Counted from the stretch's first letter, positions 8,921 to 17,353 are shown. The stretch: 33,307 bases of DNA from Ammonifex thiophilus (GCF_003368535.1 NZ_QSLN01000016.1:1-33307); one strand, 5' to 3'. The notes: generated by a model from the sequence alone, not told the origin. Numbers and translations: made by a program.

Positions 8921-8969
8921 CTGCCGTCGACTCCCTGGGGTTTTGGGGTTAACCGAAGGTCGACGGCAG
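8921..8969 (-). repeat. Leader inverted-repeat element, copy 1
   Basis: An 11-bp perfect inverted repeat, CTGCCGTCGAC (8921-8931) and GTCGACGGCAG (8959-8969), with a 27-nt loop. Read on the minus strand, the element contains GTCGACC, TTCGGT and AAAACCCC in that order. These three blocks recur in the same order in the element at 17161-17210. The plus strand carries GGGGTTTTGGGG in the loop. Confidence 0.7.
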
Positions 8970-9034
8970 TTTGAAGTAAGTGGCAGGAGCTCGGAGCGAG
9001 AAAAATCAAGGCCTCCCGCCCCCAAACGGGCTTG

Positions 9035-9865
9035 GTAGCAATCGAACCATTGTGGGATTGAAACTTGCTGTGCTTCAATTACTACCGGAAAGCCCGATAG
9101 TAGCAATCGAACCATTGTGGGATTGAAACTCCCCTTTCAACGGACTCCCACGCTTCCTCCAGCGCGTAGCAATCGAACCATTGTGGGATTGAAACTACAG
9201 TACGGGGATCTTGTAAGGGCTCTTGGTAAGGGTAGCAATCGAACCATTGTGGGATTGAAACCAGCAGGTGCGGCGGGTTCTGTAGGCGGAGGGTGTTCGG
9301 TAGCAATCGAACCATTGTGGGATTGAAACTCGGAAGCGAACAGTACGGATGGGAGCCGCCGAGAGTAGCAATCGAACCATTGTGGGATTGAAACCTGGGT
9401 TAAACCTCTCGCACGCCGAGCCGCCCGGAGGGTAGCAATCGAACCATTGTGGGATTGAAACCGGGTTGCAACCCGGGAGGGTCTTTCTCAGGTATTAGAG
9501 TAGCAATCGAACCATTGTGGGATTGAAACAGCTCTTCGACCATCCCGGCCAAATCTCCCCTATTCCGGTAGCAATCGAACCATTGTGGGATTGAAACGGA
9601 TGTTCGGATGCTTGACAGGCAGATTAGGAACTGGTAGCAATCGAACCATTGTGGGATTGAAACAGTCTGATTTGCGTGGGAGTAGTGAGTTAGCCGACGC
9701 CGTAGCAATCGAACCATTGTGGGATTGAAACAGATTTATGTAGGTGCGCCTGGATCGGGAAAGTCATAGTAGCAATCGAACCATTGTGGGATTGAAACTC
9801 AGTCTAGCGCCACGACCCGGTACCTCCTGACCACGGTAGCAATCGAACCATTGTGGGATTGAAAG
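9035..9865 (+). CRISPR. CRISPR array 1, 13 repeats and 12 spacers
   Basis: The 30-nt repeat begins GTAGCAATCG, continues AACCATTGTG and ends GGATTGAAAC. The average period is 66.75 nt, so spacers are about 36-38 nt. All repeats look identical except the last (9836-9865), whose final base is G rather than C, the usual decay at the leader-distal end. Transcription on the plus strand is inferred from the ATTGAAAC handle. No cas gene is adjacent. One spacer (from 9462) starts with the 14-nt palindrome CGGGTTGCAACCCG. The repeat shares its last 11 bases with array 2. Confidence 0.98.
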
Positions 9866-10261
9866 TCATAAGCGCATTGCGTCCAAGCCAAGATACGCTA
9901 TGCACTATTTGCTGCTCTCAAGAGCTCCTGCTGCTCGCCTTCTTCCCCACTCCATTTCTCTGCAGACCCTGGGGGTTCGGAATACGGCCCGGACGCCGCT
10001 TGCAGAACGGGCTCCCAACCTGGCCACTGCCTTAGCTTACGAGACCCGCGTCAAGCTCAAAATGGAAGTTTGGCCGCCTTACCTCTGGCGACTCACGGGC
10101 GTAGCCTGTGGCGACCATTTTTTCGGCTAGGATCAAGCCCGTCAAACTTCGCACTCAGGTGCAAGGAAAAAGGACCTTCTGTGGAGAATAAGACCGGAAG
10201 CTGGCTTGCGCGTAAATACCAGTTTCTCTCGTAGCCTCGGTTTGAAGGAGGAAGAAGACAA
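9866..10261. other. Region between CRISPR array 1 and pmbA
   Basis: I see no supportable gene. Short open frames exist on both strands, but none has a ribosome site plus a recognisable motif. The segment at about 10069-10110 has a weak repeat of TGGCGAC around ACGGGCGTAGCC. The pmbA ribosome site (AAGGAGGAAGAAG) closes the region. A promoter for the pmbA-aroQ-pepP-efp group should lie here, but I cannot identify one. Confidence 0.4.
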
Positions 10262-11599
10262 ATGGATCTGCTGGAAGTAGTTTCTGCGGCAGTAGCCGAG
10301 GGAAAAAGGGCGGGAGCGGAAGAGGTCGAAGCCTTTGCGGTTACTGGTACCGCTTTGCAGATAGAAGTGCGCCATGGTCAGGTAGAGACCTTGGAGCAGG
10401 CACAGGAGACGGGGCTGGGAGTGCGGGTGCTGAAGGGCAAGCGCTTCGGTTTCGCCTTTGGTACCGACTTTTCCCCCCAAGGAGTGAAGGAGACGGTAGA
10501 GAGAGCGGTGGCGGCCTGCCAACTAGCCGCTCCCGATCCTTACAACCTCCTGCCTGCGCCTTCAACCGCTTATACCTCCCCGGAGCTTTACGATGCCCGC
10601 CTGGCGGAAACCCCGGTGGAGGAAAAGATAGCCCTGGCCCGTTTCATGGAGGAAGCAGCCTTCTCTTTCGATCCCCGGGTGAAGATCGTGGAGACGTCCA
10701 CCTATCAAGAAGAACTTTCGGAAGTCGCTCTGGCCAACTCTTTAGGGGTAAGCGGTAGCTACCGGGGTACGGTTTGCGGCCTTTACCTGAGCTTGGCGGC
10801 CGAGGCCGACGGGCAGAGCGAAACGGGCTACGCCTTAAAGTATAGCCGTTTTCTCAGGGAACTTGACCCCAGAGCTTTAGGGGAAGAGGCGGCCCGAAGG
10901 GCTGTGGGACTTTTAGGGGCGCGAGGGGTCAAGACGGCGTCGGTGCCAGTAGTTTTCGATCCTTACGTAGCCGTCGATTTTGTGAGCCTTTTAGCTCCTG
11001 CCCTCACGGCGGAAGCAGTGCAGCGAGGTCGTTCGCTTTTTGCGGGCAAGCTGGGGGAGGAGGTGGCCACCTCTAAAGTGACGCTCTTGGATGATGGACG
11101 TCTTCCTGGCGGAATAAGGACGGCTCCCTTCGACGGGGAAGGGGTGCCCACCCAACGCACGGTCCTCATTGAAAGAGGGGTTCTCAAGCAATACCTCTAC
11201 GACACCCGCACGGCAGCCCGGGAAGGGAAAGCTTCCACCGGCAATGCCGTGCGCGGTAGCTTCCGCGGGCAGCCGACGGTTGGCCCTACCAACTTTTACC
11301 TGGAGCCGGGCGGACAGTCGCCGGAGGAGATCATCCGCCAGGTGCCGGAAGGCTTTTACCTTACTGAGGTTCTGGGGATGCACACCGCCAACCCCATCTC
11401 CGGCGACTTCTCGGTAGGAGCAGTGGGCTTCTGGATAAAAGACGGAGAACTTGCTTTTCCCGTCCGGGGGGTGACGGTGGCGGGTAATATCAAGAGCTTG
11501 TTGCAGCGTGTCGACGCGGTGGGCTCGGATCTGCGCTTCTTCGGCGGCCGGGGTGCGCCCACCTTTAGGGTAAGCGAACTCAAGGTAAGCGGGCACTAA
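10262..11599 (+). CDS. pmbA: TldE/PmbA, non-catalytic partner of TldD
   Basis: 445 residues, normal for PmbA/TldE. It shares the TldD fold with the tldD product (for example the shared LGEEVA and [18 protein letters not shown] segments) but lacks the HExxxH zinc motif. That identifies it as the TldE-type subunit that completes the active site of the TldD/TldE peptidase. The ATG has a strong AAGGAGG site. It is separated from tldD by the CRISPR island although the two are usually neighbours. It leads directly into aroQ. Confidence 0.92.
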   Translation: MDLLEVVSAAVAEGKRAGAEEVEAFAVTGTALQIEVRHGQVETLEQAQETGLGVRVLKGKRFGFAFGTDFSPQGVKETVERAVAACQLAAPDPYNLLPAPSTAYTSPELYDARLAETPVEEKIALARFMEEAAFSFDPRVKIVETSTYQEELSEVALANSLGVSGSYRGTVCGLYLSLAAEADGQSETGYALKYSRFLRELDPRALGEEAARRAVGLLGARGVKTASVPVVFDPYVAVDFVSLLAPALTAEAVQRGRSLFAGKLGEEVATSKVTLLDDGRLPGGIRTAPFDGEGVPTQRTVLIERGVLKQYLYDTRTAAREGKASTGNAVRGSFRGQPTVGPTNFYLEPGGQSPEEIIRQVPEGFYLTEVLGMHTANPISGDFSVGAVGFWIKDGELAFPVRGVTVAGNIKSLLQRVDAVGSDLRFFGGRGAPTFRVSELKVSGH

Positions 11600-11613
11600 A
11601 GGGGGGGTTCCCT

Positions 11614-12057
11614 TTGAAAGTCCTGGTGCTCCACGGTCCCAACCTCAACCTCCTAGGCAAGAGGGAACCCGGAATTTACGGGAACCAGACTCTGGAGGCG
11701 ATCAACCGGCGGTTGGTGGAGTTGGGCAGGGAGCTGGGGGTTGAGGTGGAGTGCTTTCAATCGAACCATGAAGGGGAACTGATAGACAAGCTGCACAGTA
11801 CCGATGCGGCGGCGGTGGTTTTCAATCCCGGTGCCTTTACTCACTATAGCTATGCCTTGCGCGACGCGGTGGCTTCACTTCCTATACCGGTGGTGGAGGT
11901 GCACCTTTCCAACATCTACGCCCGGGAGGAGTTCCGCCATCGCTCGGTGATCGCGCCGGTGGCCGCTGGACAGATAAGCGGCTTCGGCGCAGAAAGTTAT
12001 CTTTTGGGTTTGCAAGCGGCGGTGAGCCTAGCTAAAAAACGGGGGGAGAGATCATAA
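11614..12057 (+). CDS. aroQ: Type II 3-dehydroquinate dehydratase
   Basis: 147 residues, typical for the dodecameric type II enzyme that converts 3-dehydroquinate to 3-dehydroshikimate. Signatures are [18 protein letters not shown] (with the catalytic Tyr), [26 protein letters not shown] and [15 protein letters not shown]. The start is a TTG with a GGGGGGG ribosome site. The stop TAA overlaps the probable start region of the next gene. Its link to aroEKCB across the island suggests the aro cluster was once contiguous. Confidence 0.95.
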   Translation: MKVLVLHGPNLNLLGKREPGIYGNQTLEAINRRLVELGRELGVEVECFQSNHEGELIDKLHSTDAAAVVFNPGAFTHYSYALRDAVASLPIPVVEVHLSNIYAREEFRHRSVIAPVAAGQISGFGAESYLLGLQAAVSLAKKRGERS

Positions 12058-12083
12058 ACCGGTTAGAGCGGCTGCGGGTTCTC

Positions 12084-13130
12084 TTGCGGGAGGCGGAGTT
12101 GGAGGGAGCGCTGATACTGGGTGCCGAAAACAGGCTCTATTTAAGTGGCTTCACCGGCTCCGCCGGCGTTCTCTACGTAGACGCCCACGGGGCCTTTCTT
12201 CTTACCGATGGGCGCTACGCCACCCAGGCGCGAGAAGAATGCCCGGGGTGGGAAGTGCTGGTCAAAACGCGCGTCTTCCCGGAAGGTGTGGCAGAACTGG
12301 TGAAAGAGCGGAAAATAGAGAACCTGGGGGTGGAAGCCCACATCCTCACCTGGGCCCAGTGGCAGGCGCTAACCGAAGCTTTACCCGGGATAAAGCTGAT
12401 CCCTTGCCGGGATTTGGTAGAGAAGCTCCGTCTCATCAAAGAGCCGGGAGAAATTGACGCCATCCGTCAGGCCCTCGCCCTAACGGAAGAAGGCTTCCGC
12501 GCTCTTCTACCGGAGCTCAAGGCCGGTGTGAGCGAAAGGGAGTGGGCGCTGAAACTTGAGTTTTATCTTCGAGAGAGGGGGGCGGAGGAGGTTGCCTTTC
12601 CCTTCATTGTCGCCTCCGGCCCCCGCTCCGCCCTGCCGCACGGGATAGCTTCCGGCAAGAGGATAGAGCCGGGAGAGCTGGTAGTGATAGATATAGGGAT
12701 AAAGTTGGGGCGTTACTGCTCCGACTTTACCCGCACGGTGGTGGTAGGCAGCCCTACACCCTGGCAACAAGAGCTTTACCGGGCGATACTCGAAGCTCAG
12801 CAGGCGGCCATAGCGACAGTAAGGCCGGGAATACCGGCTAAGGAGGTAGATCGGGCGGCCAGAGAAGTGCTTGCGTCTTACGGCTACGGTCCGGAAATAT
12901 TTCCCCATAGCACGGGGCACGGGCTTGGCCTGGCGGTGCACGAGGCGCCCCGCGTGGGTGAAGGAGAGGAGACGAGGCTTGAGCCGGGGATGGTGATTAC
13001 CATAGAGCCGGGAGCTTACCTGCCGGGCCAAGGAGGTATCCGTATAGAGGATGTAGTACTGGTAACAGAAACGGGAGCCGAGGTGCTCACCACCACACCT
13101 AAGGAAGAACTCTTCACGATCGGGGGGTAA
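12084..13130 (+). CDS. M24-family aminopeptidase (Xaa-Pro type)
   Basis: 348 residues from the TTG at 12084. It is a cytoplasmic metallopeptidase removing N-terminal residues ahead of proline. An N-terminal creatinase-like domain is followed by the pita-bread domain. The metal ligands are visible: [12 protein letters not shown] (D203, D214), HSTGHG (H275/H279), IEPGAYL and IRIEDVVLV. The annotated start is doubtful. The conserved N terminus continues upstream as NRLERLRVL, and the good GGGGGGAG site fits a start at ATA 12054, which overlaps the aroQ stop. TTG 12084 has no ribosome site. Sits between aroQ and efp, a common Firmicute order. Confidence 0.9.
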   Translation: MREAELEGALILGAENRLYLSGFTGSAGVLYVDAHGAFLLTDGRYATQAREECPGWEVLVKTRVFPEGVAELVKERKIENLGVEAHILTWAQWQALTEALPGIKLIPCRDLVEKLRLIKEPGEIDAIRQALALTEEGFRALLPELKAGVSEREWALKLEFYLRERGAEEVAFPFIVASGPRSALPHGIASGKRIEPGELVVIDIGIKLGRYCSDFTRTVVVGSPTPWQQELYRAILEAQQAAIATVRPGIPAKEVDRAAREVLASYGYGPEIFPHSTGHGLGLAVHEAPRVGEGEETRLEPGMVITIEPGAYLPGQGGIRIEDVVLVTETGAEVLTTTPKEELFTIGG

Positions 13131-13134
13131 AAGC

Positions 13135-13692
13135 ATGATCTCTACCAACGATTTCCGTACGGGGCTCACCATCGAGTTAGATGGAGAAGTGTATCAGGTA
13201 ATAGAGTTTCTCCATGTGAAACCGGGTAAGGGTGCGCCTTTTGTCCGCACCAAGCTGCGCAACCTGCGTACGGGAGCAGTAATCGAGAAAACTTTCAACG
13301 CGGGGGAGAAGGTTCCCCGGGCCCATCTAGACCGGCGGCAGGCCCAGTACCTCTACAGTGACGGCTCGAGCTTCTACTTCATGGACATGGAGACTTACGA
13401 GCAGGTGGCGCTAGGAGAGAAGGAACTCGGAGACGCGGTAAAATTCTTGAAAGAAAACCTGGAAATCTCTCTCTTGCTTTACCAGGGTAAGGTTATAGGG
13501 GTGGAGCTCCCCAACACGGTGGAGCTCAAGGTGATCGAGACTCCGCCGGGAGTGAGGGGAGATACGGCGGCGGGAGGATCGAAACCGGCCAAGCTGGAGA
13601 CGGGAGCAGTAATCCAAGTTCCCCTCTTCGTGGAAGAAGGGGACATCATCCAGGTGGACACCCGCACCGGCGAGTACCTGAAGCGGGTCTAA
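13135..13692 (+). CDS. efp: Elongation factor P
   Basis: 185 residues, standard length. EF-P binds between the P and E sites and relieves ribosome stalling at proline stretches. The tip loop PGKG has its lysine at position 32, and three beta-barrel domains fit the length. The C-terminal [16 protein letters not shown] is the family signature. It starts 4 nt after the aminopeptidase stop, and a strong bidirectional terminator follows. Confidence 0.97.
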   Translation: MISTNDFRTGLTIELDGEVYQVIEFLHVKPGKGAPFVRTKLRNLRTGAVIEKTFNAGEKVPRAHLDRRQAQYLYSDGSSFYFMDMETYEQVALGEKELGDAVKFLKENLEISLLLYQGKVIGVELPNTVELKVIETPPGVRGDTAAGGSKPAKLETGAVIQVPLFVEEGDIIQVDTRTGEYLKRV

Positions 13693-13712
13693 CCATGAAG
13701 GACGGCCAAAGT

Positions 13713-13748
13713 TTTGAAGGGCGGGAGCCTATGCCCCGCCCTTTTCCT
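13713..13748. terminator. Bidirectional terminator between efp and the FBPase gene
   Basis: A perfect 9-bp stem AAGGGCGGG (13717-13725) / CCCGCCCTT (13735-13743). T-runs follow on the plus strand, and the A/T-rich flank gives a shorter run on the minus strand. It lies between convergent genes and overlaps the 3' end of the minus-strand gene. Confidence 0.85.
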
Positions 13749-14865
13749 TTTGCGCCTTCTGCGCCTTGGCCAGCCTCAGATCAATAAAGCGATCCTTTAG
13801 CTTTTGCATGACCATGGGCATGGTGGTGTACTCCATCTCGTCCAAGTGCAGGCGATGAGGCTCGAAGGGCCCCAACCGCCGCAGGTAGTCGGCGATAAGG
13901 TTGGCCATTTCTCTGGCCCGGTCGAAGGCCGGGTCGTCGAACAGATCCTGGGGGCCGATCAGCTTGCCGTCGGCCAGTTGGAAGCCCAGAGCTACCACCC
14001 GCGGCGGTCCATCGAAGCGAGAGGGACGGGCGTCCTTCAAGGAGACCGGCATAAGAGGACCGCTGTGCGAACCCCGCATCCAACCGGACACCAGGTGCGG
14101 GTGGGCGAAGGGCTCCAGCACTTCCCCCACAGCTGGGTAGCCACTCTGGCAGCGGACTATGCAAACCGGGTCGTCCTTACCGATGTAGCGTCCGGCAATA
14201 AGATTGAGGCGCTGCACGCTGGAAACGGCTGCTATTTGTCCCGTCTCCCGGTGGAAGATGCGCTTGATGGCGTAGCGACCAGGTGCGCCTATGAAGACCA
14301 GCATGTCGTAGATGTCTTCCGGAGCATTGAACATTATCTTTTTGTTCTCGATGAGGTCTCTAACTTCGAAGGTGAAACCGCAGTGCATCTTGGGATCTAT
14401 GACCAAGCCAATGGTGTTAAAAGGATCGGCAAAGATCTTGTAAAGGGGCAGGTTCCAGGCGCCGGGCTCGGTCTTGTCGGCCATGAATATAACTATGGGT
14501 TCGCTTTCCCGCTCCTCCACTTCCATCTCGGCAACACCGGGCCCCAACCCTTTGATGTTGCCGGAGAAGGCATCGGCCAGGAGGTCCTGCCCGGCTCCGT
14601 AAAGCTTAAGCTTTTTAGCCACTTCTGTGCAGGCCACGAAGGTGTCCCAAGCCAGCTTATGGATCTCCCCGTTGTTACGCCCCAGCTCATGGGTCATGAT
14701 TAGGTTTATGTCGTCGCCCACGCTGGTTACGTGAAAGTCTATCAGCAGGGGGCTGCCTGAAAGCACTCCCCTTGCCTTTTCCAACAACTCCGGGTGGACA
14801 CTGGTGTGGCCCACGAAGCCGCCCACGTCGGCTTTGATGACGGTTACTGTGATCTTTTTGCCCAC
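13729..14865 (-). CDS. Fructose-1,6-bisphosphate aldolase/phosphatase
   Basis: 378 residues, matching the bifunctional archaeal-type (class V) FBP aldolase/phosphatase. One active site both condenses triose phosphates and dephosphorylates FBP, making gluconeogenesis unidirectional. Recognisable segments are the N-terminal ITVTVIKADVGGFVGHTSVHP, THELGRNNGEIHKLAWDTF, MADKTEPGAWNLPLYKIF and GYPAVGEVLEPFAHPHLVSGWMRGSH. The GTG start follows an AAAGGAGGAG site. It is monocistronic and convergent with efp. The enzyme is known mainly from archaea and deeply branching, often autotrophic or thermophilic bacteria. Confidence 0.93.
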   Translation of the reverse strand: MGKKITVTVIKADVGGFVGHTSVHPELLEKARGVLSGSPLLIDFHVTSVGDDINLIMTHELGRNNGEIHKLAWDTFVACTEVAKKLKLYGAGQDLLADAFSGNIKGLGPGVAEMEVEERESEPIVIFMADKTEPGAWNLPLYKIFADPFNTIGLVIDPKMHCGFTFEVRDLIENKKIMFNAPEDIYDMLVFIGAPGRYAIKRIFHRETGQIAAVSSVQRLNLIAGRYIGKDDPVCIVRCQSGYPAVGEVLEPFAHPHLVSGWMRGSHSGPLMPVSLKDARPSRFDGPPRVVALGFQLADGKLIGPQDLFDDPAFDRAREMANLIADYLRRLGPFEPHRLHLDEMEYTTMPMVMQKLKDRFIDLRLAKAQKAQKEKGGA

Positions 14866-14940
14866 TTTCCTCTCCTCCTTTGCATCAAGTTCCTCGGACT
14901 TTGAAGGCAGCGCTCTAAGGAAAATTTCTATGGGTAGCCC

Positions 14941-14969
14941 TTAATATCCTCCCGGTGCAGTGCTACAAT
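14941..14969 (+). promoter_or_regulatory. Promoter of the PAP2 phosphatase gene
   Basis: A -10 TACAAT (14964-14969) with extended TGC (14961-14963), a 17-bp spacer and a weak -35 TTAATA (14941-14946). It lies 34 nt before the GTG start. Confidence 0.45.
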
Positions 14970-15002
14970 AGGAAATACATCGTTTCGGAGGGAGGGAAAA
15001 GC

Positions 15003-15620
15003 GTGCTGGCCTTACTCCAGAAGCTGGACGCCTTGCTTTTTGAATTTATCAACAGCCTTTCCGGAAGGATCCCCTTCTTCGATCACCTCTTTCGTTTCAT
15101 AGCCCTTTATAGCCCGGTTATTTTCGCCCTTTATCTGGCGGGGCTATGGTTTTGGGGAAAGGGAAAGGAGAAGGAGCTCAACCGGCAGGCGGCCCTGCGG
15201 GCCGTCCTCGCTGCTGCTCTGGGTCTTATGCTAAACCAAATCATAGGAGGGGTATTTTACCGGCCCCGCCCTTACACCGTCTTGCCTGCCCATCTTTTGA
15301 TCCCTTACACGAGAGACGCTTCTTTCCCCAGTGACCACGCCACCGGCTCTTTCGCTTTGGCTTTCGGTCTTAAGGGAAGGTTGAGGCACCTTCCCGCCGC
15401 TATCCTTCTAGCTTTCGCCGTTCTGGTGGCTTTCGCGCGCGTCTACGTCGGGGCCCACTACCCGCTGGACGTCCTAGGAGGGGCTTTTATAGGGTGGGCT
15501 TCGGCTGAGGGAGTGGATCTGGCTTTCCGGCGCTGGCCGGTTCTCGCTCGCTGGCAATCTCGTGCCATTGAAATTTACGAGCGCATATTTGAGAGGAAAG
15601 TGCGCAAAAGTGCACCTTAA
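15003..15620 (+). CDS. PAP2-family membrane phosphatase
   Basis: 205 residues with about five membrane helices. The three catalytic motifs of PAP2 enzymes are visible: GGVFYRPRP, PSDHAT and ARVYVGAHYPLDV (with the nucleophile and acid/base His). It may recycle undecaprenyl pyrophosphate like BcrC, or dephosphorylate another lipid. The sequence does not decide. I chose the GTG at 15003 because GGAGGGAGGG lies just upstream and the family starts near the first helix. The frame is open further back. Confidence 0.85.
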   Translation: MLALLQKLDALLFEFINSLSGRIPFFDHLFRFIALYSPVIFALYLAGLWFWGKGKEKELNRQAALRAVLAAALGLMLNQIIGGVFYRPRPYTVLPAHLLIPYTRDASFPSDHATGSFALAFGLKGRLRHLPAAILLAFAVLVAFARVYVGAHYPLDVLGGAFIGWASAEGVDLAFRRWPVLARWQSRAIEIYERIFERKVRKSAP

Positions 15621-15820
15621 GTCCTTTTTTTCTTTCGCCAGCCAGGCCTGCCAGACGTCCTTTTTCTACCAGAAAGCGAGAGTTGCTTAGAAGAGCCGGG
15701 GAGAAAACAGGCAAACAAAAAATTTTAGCCTTTCTTGACACTTGTCCTTTCCTTTTTTTCTTGGTACCTTTGGGCCAGGATCCCTGGCCTACTTTTGGTC
15801 TGGTGTACAGGTGGAGGGGA
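15621..15820 (+). other. Upstream region of cas1
   Basis: No gene seen. The cas1 frame is open back to 15683, but that part has no family similarity. A consensus TTGACA (15735-15740) has no matching -10 at the right distance, so the cas1 promoter is uncertain. T-rich stretches at 15625-15636 and 15750-15760 may end the PAP2 transcript. Confidence 0.35.
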
Positions 15821-16816
15821 ATGAGAAGGACTCTTTACCTCTTTCGGAGTGGGCGGTTGCGGCGCAAGGAGAACACCCTGGCAGTCGAGACGGAGGAGCA
15901 GCGGCGCTACTTCCCGGTGGAGAATGTGCGGGATATCTTCGTTTTTGGGGAAGTGGATCTTAACAAAGAAGTCCTGGAGTTTCTGTGTGACAACGAGATT
16001 TTAGTTCATTTCTTTAGCTATTACGGGCATTACGTAGGCTCTTTTTATCCGCGTGAGCATTACAATTCCGGGTATATGGTGCTGAAGCAGGCAGAGCATT
16101 ACATAGATCCGACCAAGAGGCTGAACCTTGCCCGCAAGTTCGCGGAAGGAGCATTGGAGAACATCCTGCAGGTGCTGCGCTACTATCATCACCGCGGGAA
16201 AGATCTGTCCGAATACATTGCCGCGATAGAACGGTTTTTAAAGTCTGCTTTGCCTTCTTGCCAGACCATTGAAGAACTCATGGCCGTGGAGGGCAATGCC
16301 CGCAGCTACTACTACGAAAGCTTCAACGTTATTCTGGAAGACTCTCCTTTTCAGATCGAGGGGAGGAGCAAAAAGCCACCCACCGATCCTTTAAACGCTC
16401 TCATAAGCTTCGGCAACACCCTGGTTTACGTCAAAGTGCTTTCAGAAATCTACAAGACCCATCTTGACCCGCGGATCGGCTATCTTCACGCCACCAACTT
16501 CCGCCGCTTCACCCTCAATCTCGATGTGGCCGAGGTCTTTAAGCCTATCCTGGCAGACCGCGTCCTCTTTACTCTGGTGGGAAAAAGAATGCTTTCGCCC
16601 GGAGATTTCGACCGTTGCGGCAGTGCCGTCTTCCTGAGCGAAAGGGGACGCCGCACCCTGGTGGAAGAGTTTGAACGGAAGCTCCAGAGCACTTTCCACC
16701 ACCGGCGCCTCAAGCGTAACGTTAGCTACCAGACCATTCTGCGCCTGGAGCTTTATAAGCTAGAAAAGCACCTGATCGGCGAAGAAGAGTACACACCCTT
16801 CGTCAGCAGGTGGTAG
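15821..16816 (+). CDS. cas1: CRISPR integrase Cas1
   Basis: 331 residues from the ATG at 15821, which has GGAGG just upstream and gives the typical RRTLYLFRSGRLRRKENTL N terminus. Cas1 is the metal-dependent integrase that, with Cas2, inserts new spacers at the leader end. The catalytic residues are visible: Glu in VEGNARSYYY (E157), His in GYLHATNF (H223) and the acidic pair in DVAE (D235, E238). The YYY stretch and overall length fit type I-B-like Cas1 proteins, but the subtype is inference. It overlaps or abuts cas2. No cas3, cas4, cas6 or effector gene is in the window. Confidence 0.95.
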   Translation: MRRTLYLFRSGRLRRKENTLAVETEEQRRYFPVENVRDIFVFGEVDLNKEVLEFLCDNEILVHFFSYYGHYVGSFYPREHYNSGYMVLKQAEHYIDPTKRLNLARKFAEGALENILQVLRYYHHRGKDLSEYIAAIERFLKSALPSCQTIEELMAVEGNARSYYYESFNVILEDSPFQIEGRSKKPPTDPLNALISFGNTLVYVKVLSEIYKTHLDPRIGYLHATNFRRFTLNLDVAEVFKPILADRVLFTLVGKRMLSPGDFDRCGSAVFLSERGRRTLVEEFERKLQSTFHHRRLKRNVSYQTILRLELYKLEKHLIGEEEYTPFVSRW

Positions 16817-16842
16817 TAGTCGGGATTTTAGGGGGATGGGCC

Positions 16843-17106
16843 TTGTACGTTATCCTGGTCTACGACGTTAATGTAGCGCGGGTGGCCAAGGTTTTAAAGA
16901 TAGCCCGCAAGTATCTACACTGGGTACAGAATTCTGTCCTCGAAGGGGAACTGACCGAAGCTACCTTCCGAAAGCTTAAGCACGAGCTCAGGCAGGTAAT
17001 CGATGTGAAAGAAGACTCGGTGCTCTTATACGTTTTGGGAAACCAACGCTATACTACTCGTGAACTCCTGGGGGTAAAGAAGGGTGGAGAAGAATGGATC
17101 TGGTAA
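16843..17106 (+). CDS. cas2: CRISPR adaptation protein Cas2
   Basis: 87 residues from the TTG at 16843, with AGGGGGA upstream. This start gives YVILVYDVNVARVAK, the canonical first strand of the Cas2 ferredoxin-like fold with its conserved Asp. The frame is open to 16810 inside cas1, but that extension is not conserved. Cas2 is the structural centre of the Cas1-Cas2 integration complex. The leader and array 2 follow directly, the usual arrangement. Confidence 0.93.
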   Translation: MYVILVYDVNVARVAKVLKIARKYLHWVQNSVLEGELTEATFRKLKHELRQVIDVKEDSVLLYVLGNQRYTTRELLGVKKGGEEWIW

Positions 17107-17160
17107 ACCTCCTTCCACTATTGAAAGGGCGGGCTTTCCTAGTGGCTCCTCGTAAAGAGA

Positions 17161-17210
17161 AGTGTCGTCGACCGTCGGTAGTGCAAAAACCCCTGGAGAT
17201 CGACGACACT
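17161..17210 (+). repeat. Leader inverted-repeat element, copy 2
   Basis: An 11-bp perfect inverted repeat AGTGTCGTCGA (17161-17171) / TCGACGACACT (17200-17210) with a 28-nt loop. The blocks GTCGACC, GTCGGT and AAAACCCC occur in the same order and spacing as in the minus strand of 8921-8969. Stem differences between the two copies are paired (C-G versus T-A, and C-G versus G-C). Its orientation relative to the array is opposite to copy 1. Confidence 0.7.
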
Positions 17211-17228
17211 ACTTAAGTTTTTTAAATA

Positions 17229-17258
17229 TTGACTTGAAAGCCCACAGTGTGGTAGTAT
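17229..17258 (+). promoter_or_regulatory. Promoter of CRISPR array 2
   Basis: A -35 TTGACT (17229-17234), an 18-bp spacer and a -10 TAGTAT (17253-17258). The predicted start near 17265 lies inside the palindrome CACCAGA-TAA-TCTGGTG (17264-17280), which could be an operator. Confidence 0.55.
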
Positions 17259-17353
17259 TGAACCACCAGATAATCTGGTGAGCTTCCGGCGAATGGTCGT
17301 TCGCAGGGCCAGTGACCGATCTTGGAAAGCCAGAATTCACGCCCGCAAAACGG

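Larger units (their letters stand above)
8650..9034 (+). promoter_or_regulatory. Leader region of CRISPR array 1
   Basis: A non-coding stretch upstream of repeat 1. It contains an extended -10 promoter (TGTTATAAT, 8815-8823), a TGCCGTCGACCT half-element immediately after it (8824-8835), a second inverted-repeat element (8921-8969), and a GC hairpin CCCG...CGGG (9015-9030) just before repeat 1. The last is shared with the leader of array 2. The orientation follows from the repeat 3' end ATTGAAAC, which in type I/III systems becomes the crRNA 5' handle. Confidence 0.65.
17107..17353 (+). promoter_or_regulatory. Leader region of CRISPR array 2
   Basis: A non-coding region between cas2 and repeat 1. 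In order: a hairpin CCACTA...TAGTGG (17115-17145, with an inner GAAAG/CTTTC) that may end the cas transcript; inverted-repeat element copy 2 (17161-17210); a sigma-A promoter (17229-17258); a palindrome at the predicted start site (17264-17280); and a leader-end motif CCCGCAAAACGGG (17342-17354) resembling the array 1 leader end. Confidence 0.75.

Noticed and set aside
8936-8953. GGGGTTTTGGGG in the leader element as a G-quadruplex
   Set aside because: Only two to three G-tracts are present and the second copy of the element has just one, so it is not conserved.
9082-9717. Minus-strand open frames across array 1 with repeated VSIPQWFDCY peptides
   Set aside because: They are translations of the CRISPR repeat, not proteins. 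The same holds for the FQSLIGRLQT frames in array 2.
9900-10130. 76-codon plus-strand frame after array 1
   Set aside because: No ribosome site, no recognisable similarity, and it contradicts no other feature; treated as non-coding.
11759-11771. CAATCGAACCAT in aroQ matches 12 bases of the array 1 repeat
   Set aside because: It encodes the conserved QSNHE motif of type II dehydroquinases, and a single 12-base match is plausible by chance.
15735-15765. TTGACA upstream of cas1 as a promoter
   Set aside because: No -10-like sequence lies 16-19 bp downstream.
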